Program-made: the position numbers and the translations under genes
The notes under the pieces: model-generated
The model's database searches: none
The model's input: the letters and a program-made list of their open reading frames with translations, nothing else
Told to the model about the DNA's origin: nothing
In this document: one piece after another, positions 46,899-55,516 of the stretch
Layout of the letters: each line of letters starts with the position of its first letter
How positions within the stretch are numbered: position 1 is the first letter of the stretch
Assembly: GCF_004022705.2 (NCBI RefSeq)
Contig: NZ_RZOY02000002.1
Coordinates: 163,758 to 227,757, forward strand
DNA: 64,000 nt
Reading direction: 5' to 3'
From: Mesorhizobium sp. M2D.F.Ca.ET.226.01.1.1
GTDB lineage: Bacteria > Pseudomonadota > Alphaproteobacteria > Rhizobiales > Rhizobiaceae

Positions 46899-47558
46899 TC
46901 AGGGTTTTTCGGCCATTTCGACGGGAGGCGCCGCGTCCCTGCCCTTCAGTTCTCGGTAGTAGGCCCAAAAAAGCCGCGACGCTACACCCCGCCAGGGGCT
47001 CCATGATTCGGCCAGCCGGATAAGCATTTTCTCCGGCGGACGGGGCTCGATGCCCAGCGCATGGCCGACCGCCGTTTGCAGGGCGACGTCGCGCGCCGGG
47101 AACACGTCGGGGTGGCCGGCGGCAAACAAAAGGTAACATTCGGCCGTCCATGGACCGATGCCGGGCACAGCCGTCATCGCGGCGATCGCCTCGCCGGCAT
47201 CGAGCGTGCACAGGTGATCAAGATCGAGTCCGCCGGCCACCGCTTCGGCGACCGCGAGCAGTGCGCGCTGTTTCGGCCGCGACAGCCCGGCCTCGCGAAA
47301 AATGTCCTCGCCGGCGGCAAGGATCCCCTGCGGCGTCAACGGATCGACCAGCTTGATCAGTCGGCCGAAGATGGCGTCGGCGCTGGCGCGGGAAACCTGC
47401 TGCGAAACGATAATCGAAGCAAGGCTTTGAAAGCCTGGCTCCGACAGCCGAAGCGGGACTTCGCCCGCCTTGTCGCGCACCGTCTCCAGCCGGGGGTCGA
47501 TCCGGCAGAGCGCATCGAGCCCTGCCGCAATGTCGTCGAGCGAGGCGATGCGTTGCAC
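46899..47558 (-). CDS. DNA-3-methyladenine glycosylase II-type (AlkA-like) enzyme
   Basis: Base-excision repair glycosylase that removes alkylated bases such as 3-methyladenine. The 219 residues hold the helix-hairpin-helix VPGIGPWTAECYLL (131-144) and the catalytic Asp157 in FPARDVALQ. The N-terminal GFQSLASIIVSQQVSRASAD is the family's conserved helix. It lacks the extra N-terminal TBP-like domain of E. coli AlkA, as is normal for this short form. It lies 110 bp upstream of the HNH gene on the same strand. Confidence 0.93.
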   Translation of the reverse strand: MQRIASLDDIAAGLDALCRIDPRLETVRDKAGEVPLRLSEPGFQSLASIIVSQQVSRASADAIFGRLIKLVDPLTPQGILAAGEDIFREAGLSRPKQRALLAVAEAVAGGLDLDHLCTLDAGEAIAAMTAVPGIGPWTAECYLLFAAGHPDVFPARDVALQTAVGHALGIEPRPPEKMLIRLAESWSPWRGVASRLFWAYYRELKGRDAAPPVEMAEKP

Positions 47559-47649
47559 GTTGCTTGTTCCCAGGGCGCCCGCGAAGTGGCAATTGATAGC
47601 TAATTACCAATTGGCAAAAGCGCCTTTCAACCCGAATGCTGCCTCAGAG

Positions 47650-48525
47650 ATGACGCTCCTGACATTCCGCTTCGCGCCAAGCCCCAATGGCGAGCTGCAT
47701 CTCGGCCACGCCTATTCCGCCCTGCTCAACCAGCGTATGGCGGCGCGGGCCGGCGGACGGTTGCTGCTGCGCATCGAGGATATCGATATCACCCGCTGCA
47801 CGCCCGAATTCGAAGCCGGCCTTTTGCGCGACCTCGAATGGTTGGGGCTGCGGTGGGAGCAGCCGGTGCGCCGCCAGTCCGAGCATTTTGCCGAATACCA
47901 GGCGGTGCTTGACCGGCTGATCGCTGAGGAACTCGTCTATCCGGCTTTCATGAGCCGGGGCGAGATCCGCGCCTTCATCGCCGAGACCGAAAAACGCGGC
48001 CGCGGCTGGCCGCGCGATCCGGACGGCGTGCCGCTCTACCCGCCGCTGGACAAAGCGCTGCCGGCCAGGGAGCGCAGGCGGCGGATTGCCGAGAACATGC
48101 CTTTCGCCTGGCGGCTGGACGTCGAGGCGGCGATTGCGCGCGTCTCGGCTGGCCTGTCATGGGCCGAGTTCACGGACGAAACGATGTCGGCCACGCGCGC
48201 TATCGAAGCAAAACCGCGAGCCTGGGGCGACGTCATCGTCGCCCGCCGCGATATCCCGACCAGCTATCATCTCGCCGTCGTCCTCGACGACACGCTGCAG
48301 GGCGTCAGCCATATCGTGCGCGGTCAGGACCTCTATGCGGCGACAAGCGTGCAGCGCCTACTGCAGGAACTGCTCGGCCTTCCGCAGCCACGCTATTTCC
48401 ATCATCGCCTGATCCTTGGCCCGGACGGCAGGAAACTGTCCAAGAGCTTCAAGGACACCGGCCTTGCCGCGCTGAGGCAGGCGGGCCTGTCGCCGCAGGA
48501 CGTCACGCGACTGGTCGGATTATGA
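47650..48525 (+). CDS. gluQ: Glutamyl-Q tRNA(Asp) synthetase
   Basis: Attaches glutamate to the queuosine at position 34 of tRNA-Asp; a paralogue of GluRS lacking the anticodon-binding domain. The 291-residue length is diagnostic. The ATP-binding HLGH (17-20, the HIGH motif) and KLSKS (262-266, KMSKS) are present. The GluRS zinc-finger cysteines are missing, which occurs in part of the family. ATG at 47650 begins MTLLTFRFAPSPNGELHLGH. Reading beyond 47650 upstream is not conserved. Confidence 0.93.
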   Translation: MTLLTFRFAPSPNGELHLGHAYSALLNQRMAARAGGRLLLRIEDIDITRCTPEFEAGLLRDLEWLGLRWEQPVRRQSEHFAEYQAVLDRLIAEELVYPAFMSRGEIRAFIAETEKRGRGWPRDPDGVPLYPPLDKALPARERRRRIAENMPFAWRLDVEAAIARVSAGLSWAEFTDETMSATRAIEAKPRAWGDVIVARRDIPTSYHLAVVLDDTLQGVSHIVRGQDLYAATSVQRLLQELLGLPQPRYFHHRLILGPDGRKLSKSFKDTGLAALRQAGLSPQDVTRLVGL

Positions 48526-48544
48526 CCAGAGCAATTCCAGGAAC
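48526..48544. repeat. Half copy of the AATTCCAGG repeat
   Basis: GAGCAATTCCAGGAA fills the 19-bp gap between the convergent gluQ and small-membrane-protein genes. It equals the left half of the palindrome at 38303. Confidence 0.4.
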
Positions 48545-48832
48545 TTAGAGGCGCGCCAGCCCGGCCTTGATCAGCGCCAGCACGCTGATGAAGGCAAAGG
48601 CGCCGCCCAGCCCCCAGACAACTGCCATCTTCGGATCGCTCAGGTTGATGCCATGCCTGTTGGCGACCGTTACGGCGGCAAAAAAGCCGAAGATGAACAG
48701 CAGCGTGTTGCCGGTCGGACCGAAGCCGCCTTCCTTCATGATCGCGTCGAGCGCGGTGCCGAAGAAGAAGCCGAAAGCGGCAATGAGAGCGAAGCCGAAC
48801 AAAAGCGATGTCGAATCGAGATGCAAAAACAT
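48545..48832 (-). CDS. Small membrane protein, unknown function
   Basis: A 95-residue protein with three hydrophobic helices: LLFGFALIAAFGFFFGTALD, TLLFIFGFFAAVTVANRHG and VVWGLGGAFAFISVLALIKAGL. A short conserved-looking loop MKEGGFGPTGN sits between helices 1 and 2. The pattern resembles small rhizobial hypothetical proteins (similar in size to GlsB/YeaQ transglycosylase-associated proteins, but without a motif I can confirm). It is convergent with gluQ. Function unknown. Confidence 0.7.
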   Translation of the reverse strand: MFLHLDSTSLLFGFALIAAFGFFFGTALDAIMKEGGFGPTGNTLLFIFGFFAAVTVANRHGINLSDPKMAVVWGLGGAFAFISVLALIKAGLARL

Positions 48833-48988
48833 GCCTTCACCATGGCGCGGCGATGCGCCATGCCCCTGTTGGCACGGTTTGTTGAATTCGACTTAGCTTA
48901 TGGATCAACCGTTTCGTTTTGCTTGCCGGATTGAACGGCATTAGAGCAATTGCCGTCATCAACCTTTCACCCTCGGCGGCCTCCCTAC

Positions 48989-49867
48989 ATGCAGAGCATC
49001 AAGCGGTTCATCCCCGCCTCCTTCGTCGTTTTATGGGCGACAGGCTTCATCGGCGCGCGCTATGCCATGCCGTGGGCGGAGCCGTTCACCTTCCTTGCCA
49101 TTCGCTTCGTGATCGCCGCGATCCTGTTTGCCGGCCTCACCCTGCTGCTCGGCTCGCGCCGGGCGACGCGCGAGGAGGCGCTGCACGCGACGGTGGCCGG
49201 CGTGCTGATGCATGGCGTCTATCTCGGCGCGGTGTTCTGGGCGATCCACCGGGGCATGCCGGCCGGGTTTTCGGCATTGATCGTCGGCCTGCAGCCGCTG
49301 ATCACGGCCGTGCTTGCGGGCCGATTCCTCGGCGAAGCGATCCTGCCCCGCCATTGGGCAGGGCTCGCTGTCGGGCTTGTGGGCGTCGTCATTGTGCTGT
49401 GGCCGAAGCTCGGAGCCGTCGGCGGCGGTGTGACCGCGGCAACATTGATCGCTTCGCTCGTTTCGGTGCTCGGCATGAGCGCCGGCACCATCTGGCAGAA
49501 GCGCTATGCCTCCGGCGGCGATCTGGTATCGGCGACGATGTGGCAATATGTCGGCGGCTCGGCCTTCACGATCCTGGGCTCGCTCGCCTTCGAGACGCGT
49601 GCGATCACCGTCAATGGCGAGTTGATCTTCGCCATGGCCTGGCTGGTGCTGGTGCTGTCGGTCGGCGCCATCTTTCTGTTGATGGTGATGATCAGGGACG
49701 GCGAGATGTCGAAGGTCGCCTCGCTGTTCTACCTCGTGCCAGCCGTCACCGCGATCATTGCCTGGGTGCTCTTCAACGAACAGCTCAACCTGCTGCAGAT
49801 CGCCGGCATGGCGATCGCCACGCTGGGCGTTGCCCTGGCGACAGCGGGGAAGGGGAAGGGGAATTGA
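48989..49867 (+). CDS. DMT-superfamily (EamA) transporter
   Basis: Second DMT exporter in the window, unrelated in context to the one at 22111. From ATG 48989 the 292 residues contain ten helices and two EamA repeats (FVVLWATGFIGARYAMPWAE at the start, TIWQKRYASGGDLVSATMWQ in the second). The PAVTAIIAWVLFNEQLNLLQ segment is typical of the RhaT/YdcZ-like amino-acid and metabolite exporters. The stop codon lies inside the first unit of an octamer array. An in-frame start 13 codons upstream is possible. Substrate unknown. Confidence 0.87.
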   Translation: MQSIKRFIPASFVVLWATGFIGARYAMPWAEPFTFLAIRFVIAAILFAGLTLLLGSRRATREEALHATVAGVLMHGVYLGAVFWAIHRGMPAGFSALIVGLQPLITAVLAGRFLGEAILPRHWAGLAVGLVGVVIVLWPKLGAVGGGVTAATLIASLVSVLGMSAGTIWQKRYASGGDLVSATMWQYVGGSAFTILGSLAFETRAITVNGELIFAMAWLVLVLSVGAIFLLMVMIRDGEMSKVASLFYLVPAVTAIIAWVLFNEQLNLLQIAGMAIATLGVALATAGKGKGN

Positions 49868-49924
49868 GGAATTGAGGAATTGAAGAACTGAGGAACTGAG
49901 GAACTGAGGAACTGAGGAACTGAG
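49861..49924 (+). repeat. Tandem octamer array, eight units GAAYTGAR
   Basis: Exactly eight consecutive 8-bp units: GAATTGAG twice, GAATTGAA once, GAACTGAG five times. It begins at the last codons of the DMT gene and includes its stop codon. The period is 8 with no interruptions. Confidence 0.9.
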
Positions 49925-49956
49925 GAAGAGGCCACAATACTAACGGCGTTGTTCTT

Positions 49957-50004
49957 CTTCAATTCTTTAATTCTTCAATTCTTCATTTCTTCATTTCTTC
50001 AATT
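49957..50004 (-). repeat. Inverted tandem octamer array, six units CTTCAATT-like
   Basis: Six consecutive 8-bp units: CTTCAATT, CTTTAATT, CTTCAATT, CTTCATTT twice, CTTCAATT. The reverse complement AATTGAAG is the same octamer family as the array at 49861, so the two arrays can pair across a 32-bp loop. It ends 21 bp before the stop of the convergent YihY gene. Confidence 0.9.
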
Positions 50005-50024
50005 CCTCCGCCAAGCACGCCAAC

Positions 50025-50876
50025 TCAGCCAACCCTTGCGCGGGCTTCAAGATAGCGGCTGATCGCTGCGTTGAGCTCGCCGCCTAGGATGAAGATCGCC
50101 GATATGATGTAGAGGAAGACGACCGCTATCATGATCGAGGCGAGCCCGGCATAGGTCGTCACATAGGACGAGAAATGGTCGAGATAGATAGCGAAAATCG
50201 TCGAGCCGACCAGCCAGGCGACCAGCGTGAAGACGATGCCGGGTATGATCGAGACGAAACGGCGCTTGCCGGCCGGTAGCCAGATATGCACGGAGAACAG
50301 GCCGATGACGATGACCGTCGAGGCGATGATGTAACGCCAGATGGTGATCGTGCCCATATAGGGCTTGATCCATTCCAGATGCGCTTCGGCCAGCCGCCCG
50401 AGTAGCGGCGCGAACACCAGAAGCACACTGACGGCAAGGAAACAGGCCGTGGCGATCAGGACGAAGATGATGCTCTGCACCCTGCGGTGGATGATGCCGC
50501 GCGTCTCTGTCATCCGATAGGCGCGGTTGAGCGAGGTGCGCAGCGCCTCGATGCCGTTCGAGGCAAAATAGGCCGCAAGCAGCACGCCATAGGTCAGAAG
50601 GTCGGTGCGCCGCACCGTGAGCACATTCTGCACCTCATGCGCGATCGGCTTGGCGATCTGCTCCGGCCAGGTGTCGAAGACCAGATGCACGGCCGTGTCG
50701 GCGAAGGCGCGCGCGCCCAGAAAGCTGGCAAGCGTCGTGGCGAAGATCAGGAAGGGAAACAGCGCCATCAGCGATGTGATCGCCAGATGGCTGGCCATCG
50801 CCCAGCCGTCATCGGTGTTGAAATGGCCAATCGCATCGTAGAGCACGCGCTTGACGGCGACGATATTCCGCAGCAA
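50025..50876 (-). CDS. YihY/virulence factor BrkB family membrane protein
   Basis: Inner-membrane protein of the YihY/BrkB family (formerly mis-called RNase BN). The 283 residues hold about six helices; landmarks are DDGWAMASHLAITSLMALFP, then GIEALRTSLNRAYRMTETRG and VAWLVGSTIFAIYLDHFSSY, with ELNAAI near the C-terminus. Function in the family is unsettled. It is divergent from the SDR gene and convergent with the DMT gene across the octamer arrays. Confidence 0.9.
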   Translation of the reverse strand: MLRNIVAVKRVLYDAIGHFNTDDGWAMASHLAITSLMALFPFLIFATTLASFLGARAFADTAVHLVFDTWPEQIAKPIAHEVQNVLTVRRTDLLTYGVLLAAYFASNGIEALRTSLNRAYRMTETRGIIHRRVQSIIFVLIATACFLAVSVLLVFAPLLGRLAEAHLEWIKPYMGTITIWRYIIASTVIVIGLFSVHIWLPAGKRRFVSIIPGIVFTLVAWLVGSTIFAIYLDHFSSYVTTYAGLASIMIAVVFLYIISAIFILGGELNAAISRYLEARARVG

Positions 50877-50934
50877 GGGCCCGCGCTCCGCTCGATTGTG
50901 TCAACGCCGCGAATATGGGAAGTGATTGCGGCAA

Positions 50935-51801
50935 ATGGCAACCCCAGGTCTCACAACGCGCCCCGCCGCCGAAGAGTTGCGCACCATCATCGTCACCGGA
51001 GCCTCTTCCGGCATCGGCGCCTATTGCGCGCGGGCGTTGAAGGCGGAAGGCTGGCGGGTCTTCACCACGGCGCGCAAGCCGGCCGATATTGCCGCGCTCG
51101 AAGCCGACGGCTTGGAGGCCTTCTATCTCGACTACCGTGAGCCGCAATCCATCGCCGCCCTGGTCGATGCCGTGCTTGAGCGCACAGGCGGCCGGCTCGA
51201 GGCGTTGTTCAACAACGGCGCCTATGCGCAGCCCGGCGCCGTCGAGGACCTGCCCGTGGAGGCGCTTCGCGAGCAGTTCGAGGCCAATTTCTTCGGTTGG
51301 CACGATTTGACCCGGCGCGTCATGCCGGTCATGCGACGCCAGGGACACGGCCGCCTCGTCCATTGTTCCTCGATCCTTGGCCTGGCGCCGGTCCGCTTCC
51401 GCGGCGCCTATTCGGCGTCCAAGCACGCCATCGAAGGCCTGATGCTGTGCATGCGCCAGGAACTCGAAGGCAGCGGCATCCACCTCTCGCTCATCGAACC
51501 GGGTCCGGTGACTTCGAAGATCGCCAGCAATGGCTTGCCCTGGTTTTTGAAGAACATCGACGTCGAGAACTCCGTCCACCGCGTCGACTATCAGGCGCAA
51601 CTCGCTCGGCTCCAGGCCGGCGGCAGCGTGTCGAAACTGAAGCCCGGACCGGAGATCGTGCACAAGGCGCTTCGCCACGCGCTTCTGTCACAGCGCCCGC
51701 GCCCGCACTATGTGGTAACGGTGCCGGCCAAGATCGGCGCGCTGCTGAAGCGCATCCTGCCGGCGTCCCTGCTCTACCGCGTGCTCGCCAGGCGCGCCTG
51801 A
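50935..51801 (+). CDS. Short-chain dehydrogenase/reductase
   Basis: Classical SDR using NAD(P)H. From ATG 50935 (288 residues): the cofactor motif TGASSGIG (21-28), NNGAY at about 93-97, catalytic Ser near 145-146, and the YSASK motif with Tyr159 and Lys163. Then EPGPVTSKI follows the active site as usual. The Arg at position 47 (TARKP) suggests NADPH preference. The C-terminal extension of about 80 residues with LLKRILPASLLYRVLARR is longer than minimal SDRs and resembles sterol or retinol-type family members. Substrate unknown. Confidence 0.9.
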   Translation: MATPGLTTRPAAEELRTIIVTGASSGIGAYCARALKAEGWRVFTTARKPADIAALEADGLEAFYLDYREPQSIAALVDAVLERTGGRLEALFNNGAYAQPGAVEDLPVEALREQFEANFFGWHDLTRRVMPVMRRQGHGRLVHCSSILGLAPVRFRGAYSASKHAIEGLMLCMRQELEGSGIHLSLIEPGPVTSKIASNGLPWFLKNIDVENSVHRVDYQAQLARLQAGGSVSKLKPGPEIVHKALRHALLSQRPRPHYVVTVPAKIGALLKRILPASLLYRVLARRA

Positions 51802-51826
51802 CCGAAACCGAACTGGAGCCAGCCAG

Positions 51827-52018
51827 ATGGTCATCGTCTTGAAGATTTTCGCCGTCATCGCGATGGCCGCCGTGCTGATCGTGCTGGTCCGCGGCCTCAT
51901 CAACATGATGCGCGGCGGCTCCGGCGTCACCTCGAACAAGCTGATGCAGGCGCGCGTCATGCTGCAGGCCGTCGCCTTGGCGCTGCTATTGCTGGTGGTC
52001 TATTTCACGCGCAAATAG
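51827..52018 (+). CDS. Twin-transmembrane protein with HIG1-like domain
   Basis: A 63-residue protein with two helices (VIVLKIFAVIAMAAVLIVLV and VMLQAVALALLLLVVYFT) and the intervening GLINMMRGGSGVTSNKLMQA, the signature of the alphaproteobacterial HIG1 (hypoxia-induced) twin-transmembrane family. Eukaryotic HIG1 proteins act on respiratory supercomplexes; bacterial ones may stabilise cytochrome oxidase. It is 25 bp after the SDR gene and 19 bp before the cobalamin adenosyltransferase gene, so all may share a transcript. Function inferred from the fold only. Confidence 0.8.
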   Translation: MVIVLKIFAVIAMAAVLIVLVRGLINMMRGGSGVTSNKLMQARVMLQAVALALLLLVVYFTRK

Positions 52019-52037
52019 GGGTCTTTTGGGGGACGTT

Positions 52038-52619
52038 ATGGTCAAGCTCAACAAGATCTACACCCGCACCGGCGATGACGGCACGACAGGGCTCGGCACC
52101 GGCGAGCGGCGGCTGAAATCCGACCTGCGCGTCGAAACCTACGGCACCGTCGACGAGGCCAATGCCTGCATCGGCATGGCCCGCCTCCACACCGGCAGCG
52201 AACATCCCGCGATCGATGCCATGCTGTCGCGCATCCAGAACGATCTTTTCGATCTGGGAGCCGACCTCGCCGTGCCGGACGACGGCAAGCCGCTGGACTA
52301 TGAGCCGCTGCGCATTGTTGCTGCCCAGACCGACCGTGTCGAGCACGATATCGATCTCCTCAACAAGGACCTGCAGCCGCTGAAATCCTTCGTGCTGAAC
52401 GGCGGCACGCCGGCCGCGGCTGCGCTGCATCTGGCCCGCACCGTGGCGCGCCGCGCCGAGCGGCTGATGGTGGCGCTGGCGCAGGACCCGGCCGAGCATG
52501 TCAATCGCGAGGCGCTCAAATACATCAATCGCGTCTCGGACTTTCTGTTCGTCGCCGCCCGTGCCGTCAATGACAATGGAAATGCCGACGTGCTATGGGT
52601 TCCCGGCAAGAACCGCTGA
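52038..52619 (+). CDS. Cob(I)alamin adenosyltransferase, PduO type
   Basis: Transfers the adenosyl group from ATP to cob(I)alamin or cob(I)yrinic acid diamide, making coenzyme B12. The 193-residue product has the family start KIYTRTGDDGTTGLGTGE, then VETYGTVDEANACIGMARL and the RRAERLMVAL helix, followed by YINRVSDFLFVAAR. GGGGGACG lies just before ATG 52038; an ATG four codons upstream is weaker. Five-helix-bundle family, size normal. Confidence 0.95.
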   Translation: MVKLNKIYTRTGDDGTTGLGTGERRLKSDLRVETYGTVDEANACIGMARLHTGSEHPAIDAMLSRIQNDLFDLGADLAVPDDGKPLDYEPLRIVAAQTDRVEHDIDLLNKDLQPLKSFVLNGGTPAAAALHLARTVARRAERLMVALAQDPAEHVNREALKYINRVSDFLFVAARAVNDNGNADVLWVPGKNR

Positions 52620-52641
52620 TTTTCACAAGCGGAAGGATCCG

Positions 52642-53451
52642 ATGTTCATCCCGCTTTACGACACCAACAGGCTGCGTCACATCCGCCTGCAATATGTGAC
52701 GATCGGCCTGATCGTGGCGAATGCGCTGGTCTATCTGGCGACCACGCTTGGCGGCGAGAACTTCAACAATGCGGCGGTGCTCGGTCTCGGCTTCATCCCC
52801 TCGGTGGTCCATGACAAGGTCGAGCTGTCACCCGAATTCGTCGTCATCCCCGAGAGCCTGAGCTACCTCACCTATTCGTTCCTGCACGCCGACATCTTCC
52901 ATCTCGGCGGCAACATGCTGTTTCTTTGGGTGTTCGGCGACAATGTCGAGGACGCACTCGGCCACATCCGCTACCTGATTTTCTATCTCGCCTGTGCCGC
53001 CGCCGGCGCCTTCTTCCAGGGCCTGGTCGCCTGGAATTCGGAAACGCCGTTGATTGGTGCCTCAGGCGCCATTGCCGGCGTCGTCGCCGCCTATCTGATC
53101 CTCTACCCTCGCGTGAAAGTCTGGGTGCTGGCCTTTGCCCGCATTCCGCTGCGCATCCCGGCCTTCATCCCGCTGATCCTGTGGATCCTGTTCCAGGTGG
53201 TGATGTTTGCTTCCGGCGGCGAGAACCAGATCTCTTGGTCCTGCCACATCGGCGGCATCATCGCCGGATTGATCCTGGTGCTGGTGCTGCGCAGCCGCGG
53301 CGTGCCGCTGCTGGCCGGCGCCGACGGCGAGCCGGACCCGACGCCGAACGTCCAGCAGCCGCCTGTTCCCGTCGAGCCGGCCGCACATGACGGCGCCCCG
53401 GCGCAGCCGACGTCACAATGGGGCCGTGGAGCAGCAACGCGCCAGGACTGA
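52642..53451 (+). CDS. Rhomboid-family intramembrane serine protease
   Basis: Cleaves transmembrane segments inside the inner membrane. From ATG 52642 (269 residues) six or more helices are visible. The catalytic Ser141 is in GASGAIAG and His202 in SWSCHIGGIIAG; the first-loop HLGGNMLFLWVFGDNVEDAL supplies the oxyanion-hole residues. The C-terminal 60 residues are Pro-rich and cytoplasmic. GGAAGGA precedes the start. Follows the adenosyltransferase after 22 bp. Substrates unknown. Confidence 0.93.
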   Translation: MFIPLYDTNRLRHIRLQYVTIGLIVANALVYLATTLGGENFNNAAVLGLGFIPSVVHDKVELSPEFVVIPESLSYLTYSFLHADIFHLGGNMLFLWVFGDNVEDALGHIRYLIFYLACAAAGAFFQGLVAWNSETPLIGASGAIAGVVAAYLILYPRVKVWVLAFARIPLRIPAFIPLILWILFQVVMFASGGENQISWSCHIGGIIAGLILVLVLRSRGVPLLAGADGEPDPTPNVQQPPVPVEPAAHDGAPAQPTSQWGRGAATRQD

Positions 53452-53612
53452 ACCGATTTGGGTTCGTCGTGGATATTGACGCGCCGATTTGCCGCCACTA
53501 CGGAAACGGCACCGTTGGGCGGATATTCCGCCGGCAATGTCGGCTTTCGACAACTCTGACAGGGCGCGCGCTGCTATAGCGCCCCGATTATCTCAGGAGA
53601 GGTGACAGGAAA

Positions 53613-54362
53613 ATGAAGATCCTTGTGCCCGTGAAGCGGGTTGTGGACGCCAACGTCAAGGTCCGGGTGAAGGCCGACGGGTTGGGCGTCGAGCTTGCCA
53701 ACGTCAAGATGGCGATGAACCCGTTCGACGAGATCGCGGTCGAAGAAGCGATCCGCATCAAGGAAGCCGGCAAGGCTGAGGAAATCATCGTCGTATCGAT
53801 CGGCCCGCAGCAGGCGCAGGAGACGCTGCGCACCGCGCTCGCCATGGGTGCCGATCGCGCCGTCCTGGTCAAGACCGACGAGCAGACCGAGCCGCTCGGC
53901 GTCGCCAAGGTGCTGAAGGGCGTGGTCGAGGCGGAGAAGCCGGGCCTTGTCATCCTCGGCAAGCAGGCGATCGATGACGATTCGAACCAGACCGGCCAGA
54001 TGCTGGCGGCGCTTCTGGGCTGGGCCCAGGGCACCTTCGCTTCGAAGGTCGAGCTCGCCGGCGACACGGCCAAGGTGACGCGCGAAGTCGATGGCGGCCT
54101 GCAGACGGTGGAACTGAAGATGCCGGTGATCGTCACCGCCGACCTTCGCCTCAACCAGCCGCGTTATGCCTCGCTGCCCAACATCATGAAGGCCAAGAAG
54201 AAGCCGCTCGACGAGAAGAGCCCGGCCGACTACGGCGCCGACGTCAAGCCGCGCCTCAAGGTGATCAAGACCGAGGAGCCGGGCGGCCGCAAGGCGGGCG
54301 TCAAGGTCAAGTCGGTGGCCGAGCTGGTCGAGAAGCTGAAGAACGAAGCCGGCGTTCTGTAA
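53613..54362 (+). CDS. etfB: Electron transfer flavoprotein, beta subunit
   Basis: With EtfA takes electrons from acyl-CoA and other dehydrogenases and passes them to ETF-ubiquinone oxidoreductase. The 249-residue chain shows [19 protein letters not shown] at the start, then [19 protein letters not shown] and [20 protein letters not shown], the AMP-binding part, and the [14 protein letters not shown] recognition loop. Size standard. AGGAGAGG precedes the ATG; etfA follows after 24 bp. Confidence 0.98.
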   Translation: MKILVPVKRVVDANVKVRVKADGLGVELANVKMAMNPFDEIAVEEAIRIKEAGKAEEIIVVSIGPQQAQETLRTALAMGADRAVLVKTDEQTEPLGVAKVLKGVVEAEKPGLVILGKQAIDDDSNQTGQMLAALLGWAQGTFASKVELAGDTAKVTREVDGGLQTVELKMPVIVTADLRLNQPRYASLPNIMKAKKKPLDEKSPADYGADVKPRLKVIKTEEPGGRKAGVKVKSVAELVEKLKNEAGVL

Positions 54363-54386
54363 AGCGGTCAGGAAAGGACAAAGAAA

Positions 54387-55316
54387 ATGGCAATTCTCCT
54401 CATCGCCGAACACGACAATGCGAGCCTTTCCGACCAGACGGCCAAGGCGCTGTCGGCGGCCCTCCAGATCGGCTCGGATGTCGACGTGCTGGTGGCCGGC
54501 AAGGGCGCCAAGGGCGCGGCCGATGCCGCCGCCAAGCTCAAAGGCGTGCGCAAGGTGCTGCTCGCCGAAGCCGACGAGCTTTCCGAGCGTCTGGCCGAGC
54601 CGACGGCGGCTCTCGTGGTGTCGCTTGCTGGCGGCTACGACACGATCATTGCGCCGGCGACCTCCGCCGGCAAGAACATCGCCCCGCGCGTCGCCGCGCT
54701 GCTCGACGTCGCACAGGTTTCCGAGATCATCGAGGTGGTCTCGCCCGACACCTTCAAGCGGCCGATCTATGCCGGCAACGCCATCCAGACCGTGCAGTCG
54801 ACCGACGCCAAGAAGGTCATCACCGTGCGCACAGCTTCCTTCTCGGCTGCGCCCGAAGGCGGCTCTGCCTCGGTCGAAACGGCCAACGCCGCCGCCAATC
54901 CCGGCCTCTCGTCCTTCGTCGAGAACAAGCTCTCCGAAAATGATCGTCCGGAGCTGACCTCGGCCAAGATCATCATCTCCGGTGGCCGTGCGCTGGGTTC
55001 CTCGGAGAAGTTCCAGGAAGTCATCCTGCCGGTCGCCGACAAGCTTGGCGCCGCCGTGGGTGCCTCGCGCGCCGCGGTCGACGCCGGCTATGCGCCGAAC
55101 GACTGGCAGGTCGGCCAGACCGGCAAGGTGGTCGCGCCCGACCTCTACATCGCCGTCGGCATCTCGGGTGCCATCCAGCATCTGGCCGGCATGAAGGATT
55201 CGAAGGTCATCGTCGCCATCAACAAGGACGAGGAGGCGCCGATCTTCCAGGTTGCCGATTACGGCCTGGTCGGCGATCTCTTCGTCATCCTGCCGGAGCT
55301 GCAAAAGGCGCTTTGA
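54387..55316 (+). CDS. etfA: Electron transfer flavoprotein, alpha subunit
   Basis: FAD-carrying partner of EtfB. The 309 residues contain the N-terminal domain and the FAD-binding C-domain with the motif [20 protein letters not shown], then [40 protein letters not shown] and [20 protein letters not shown]. All cofactor segments are complete. A terminator follows, closing an etfBA operon. Confidence 0.98.
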   Translation: MAILLIAEHDNASLSDQTAKALSAALQIGSDVDVLVAGKGAKGAADAAAKLKGVRKVLLAEADELSERLAEPTAALVVSLAGGYDTIIAPATSAGKNIAPRVAALLDVAQVSEIIEVVSPDTFKRPIYAGNAIQTVQSTDAKKVITVRTASFSAAPEGGSASVETANAAANPGLSSFVENKLSENDRPELTSAKIIISGGRALGSSEKFQEVILPVADKLGAAVGASRAAVDAGYAPNDWQVGQTGKVVAPDLYIAVGISGAIQHLAGMKDSKVIVAINKDEEAPIFQVADYGLVGDLFVILPELQKAL

Positions 55317-55344
55317 CGCCGTCCGTTCCGGCATATTAAAATCC

Positions 55345-55379
55345 AAAGGGTGGGGTAGACGAAGTCGCCCCGCCCTTTT
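55345..55379 (+). terminator. Rho-independent terminator of etfBA
   Basis: Stem AAAGGGTGGGG with CCCCGCCCTTTT around loop tagacgaagtcg, followed by TTTTAGTTT. Starts 29 bp after the etfA stop. Confidence 0.8.
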
Positions 55380-55516
55380 AGTTTGCACTGCACAAAAAGC
55401 GGGCCATCAAGGCCCGGAGCCAATCCGGCGGTTCGCATCCGGATTGCGGGAAACAAACAAGCAGGAGCGTCATTGTACTTCACGGAAGTGCAGGCGTTCC
55501 GGACGGGATCGGGGTC

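Noticed and set aside
49729..49962. Minus-strand repeat peptide across the octamer array
   Set aside because: The frame only translates tandem octamers (SSVPQF repeats) and has no start context; a by-product of the repeat.
53452..53612. Promoter for etfB around CTATAGCG
   Set aside because: A -10-like CTATAG is present but no acceptable -35 hexamer at 16-18 bp.
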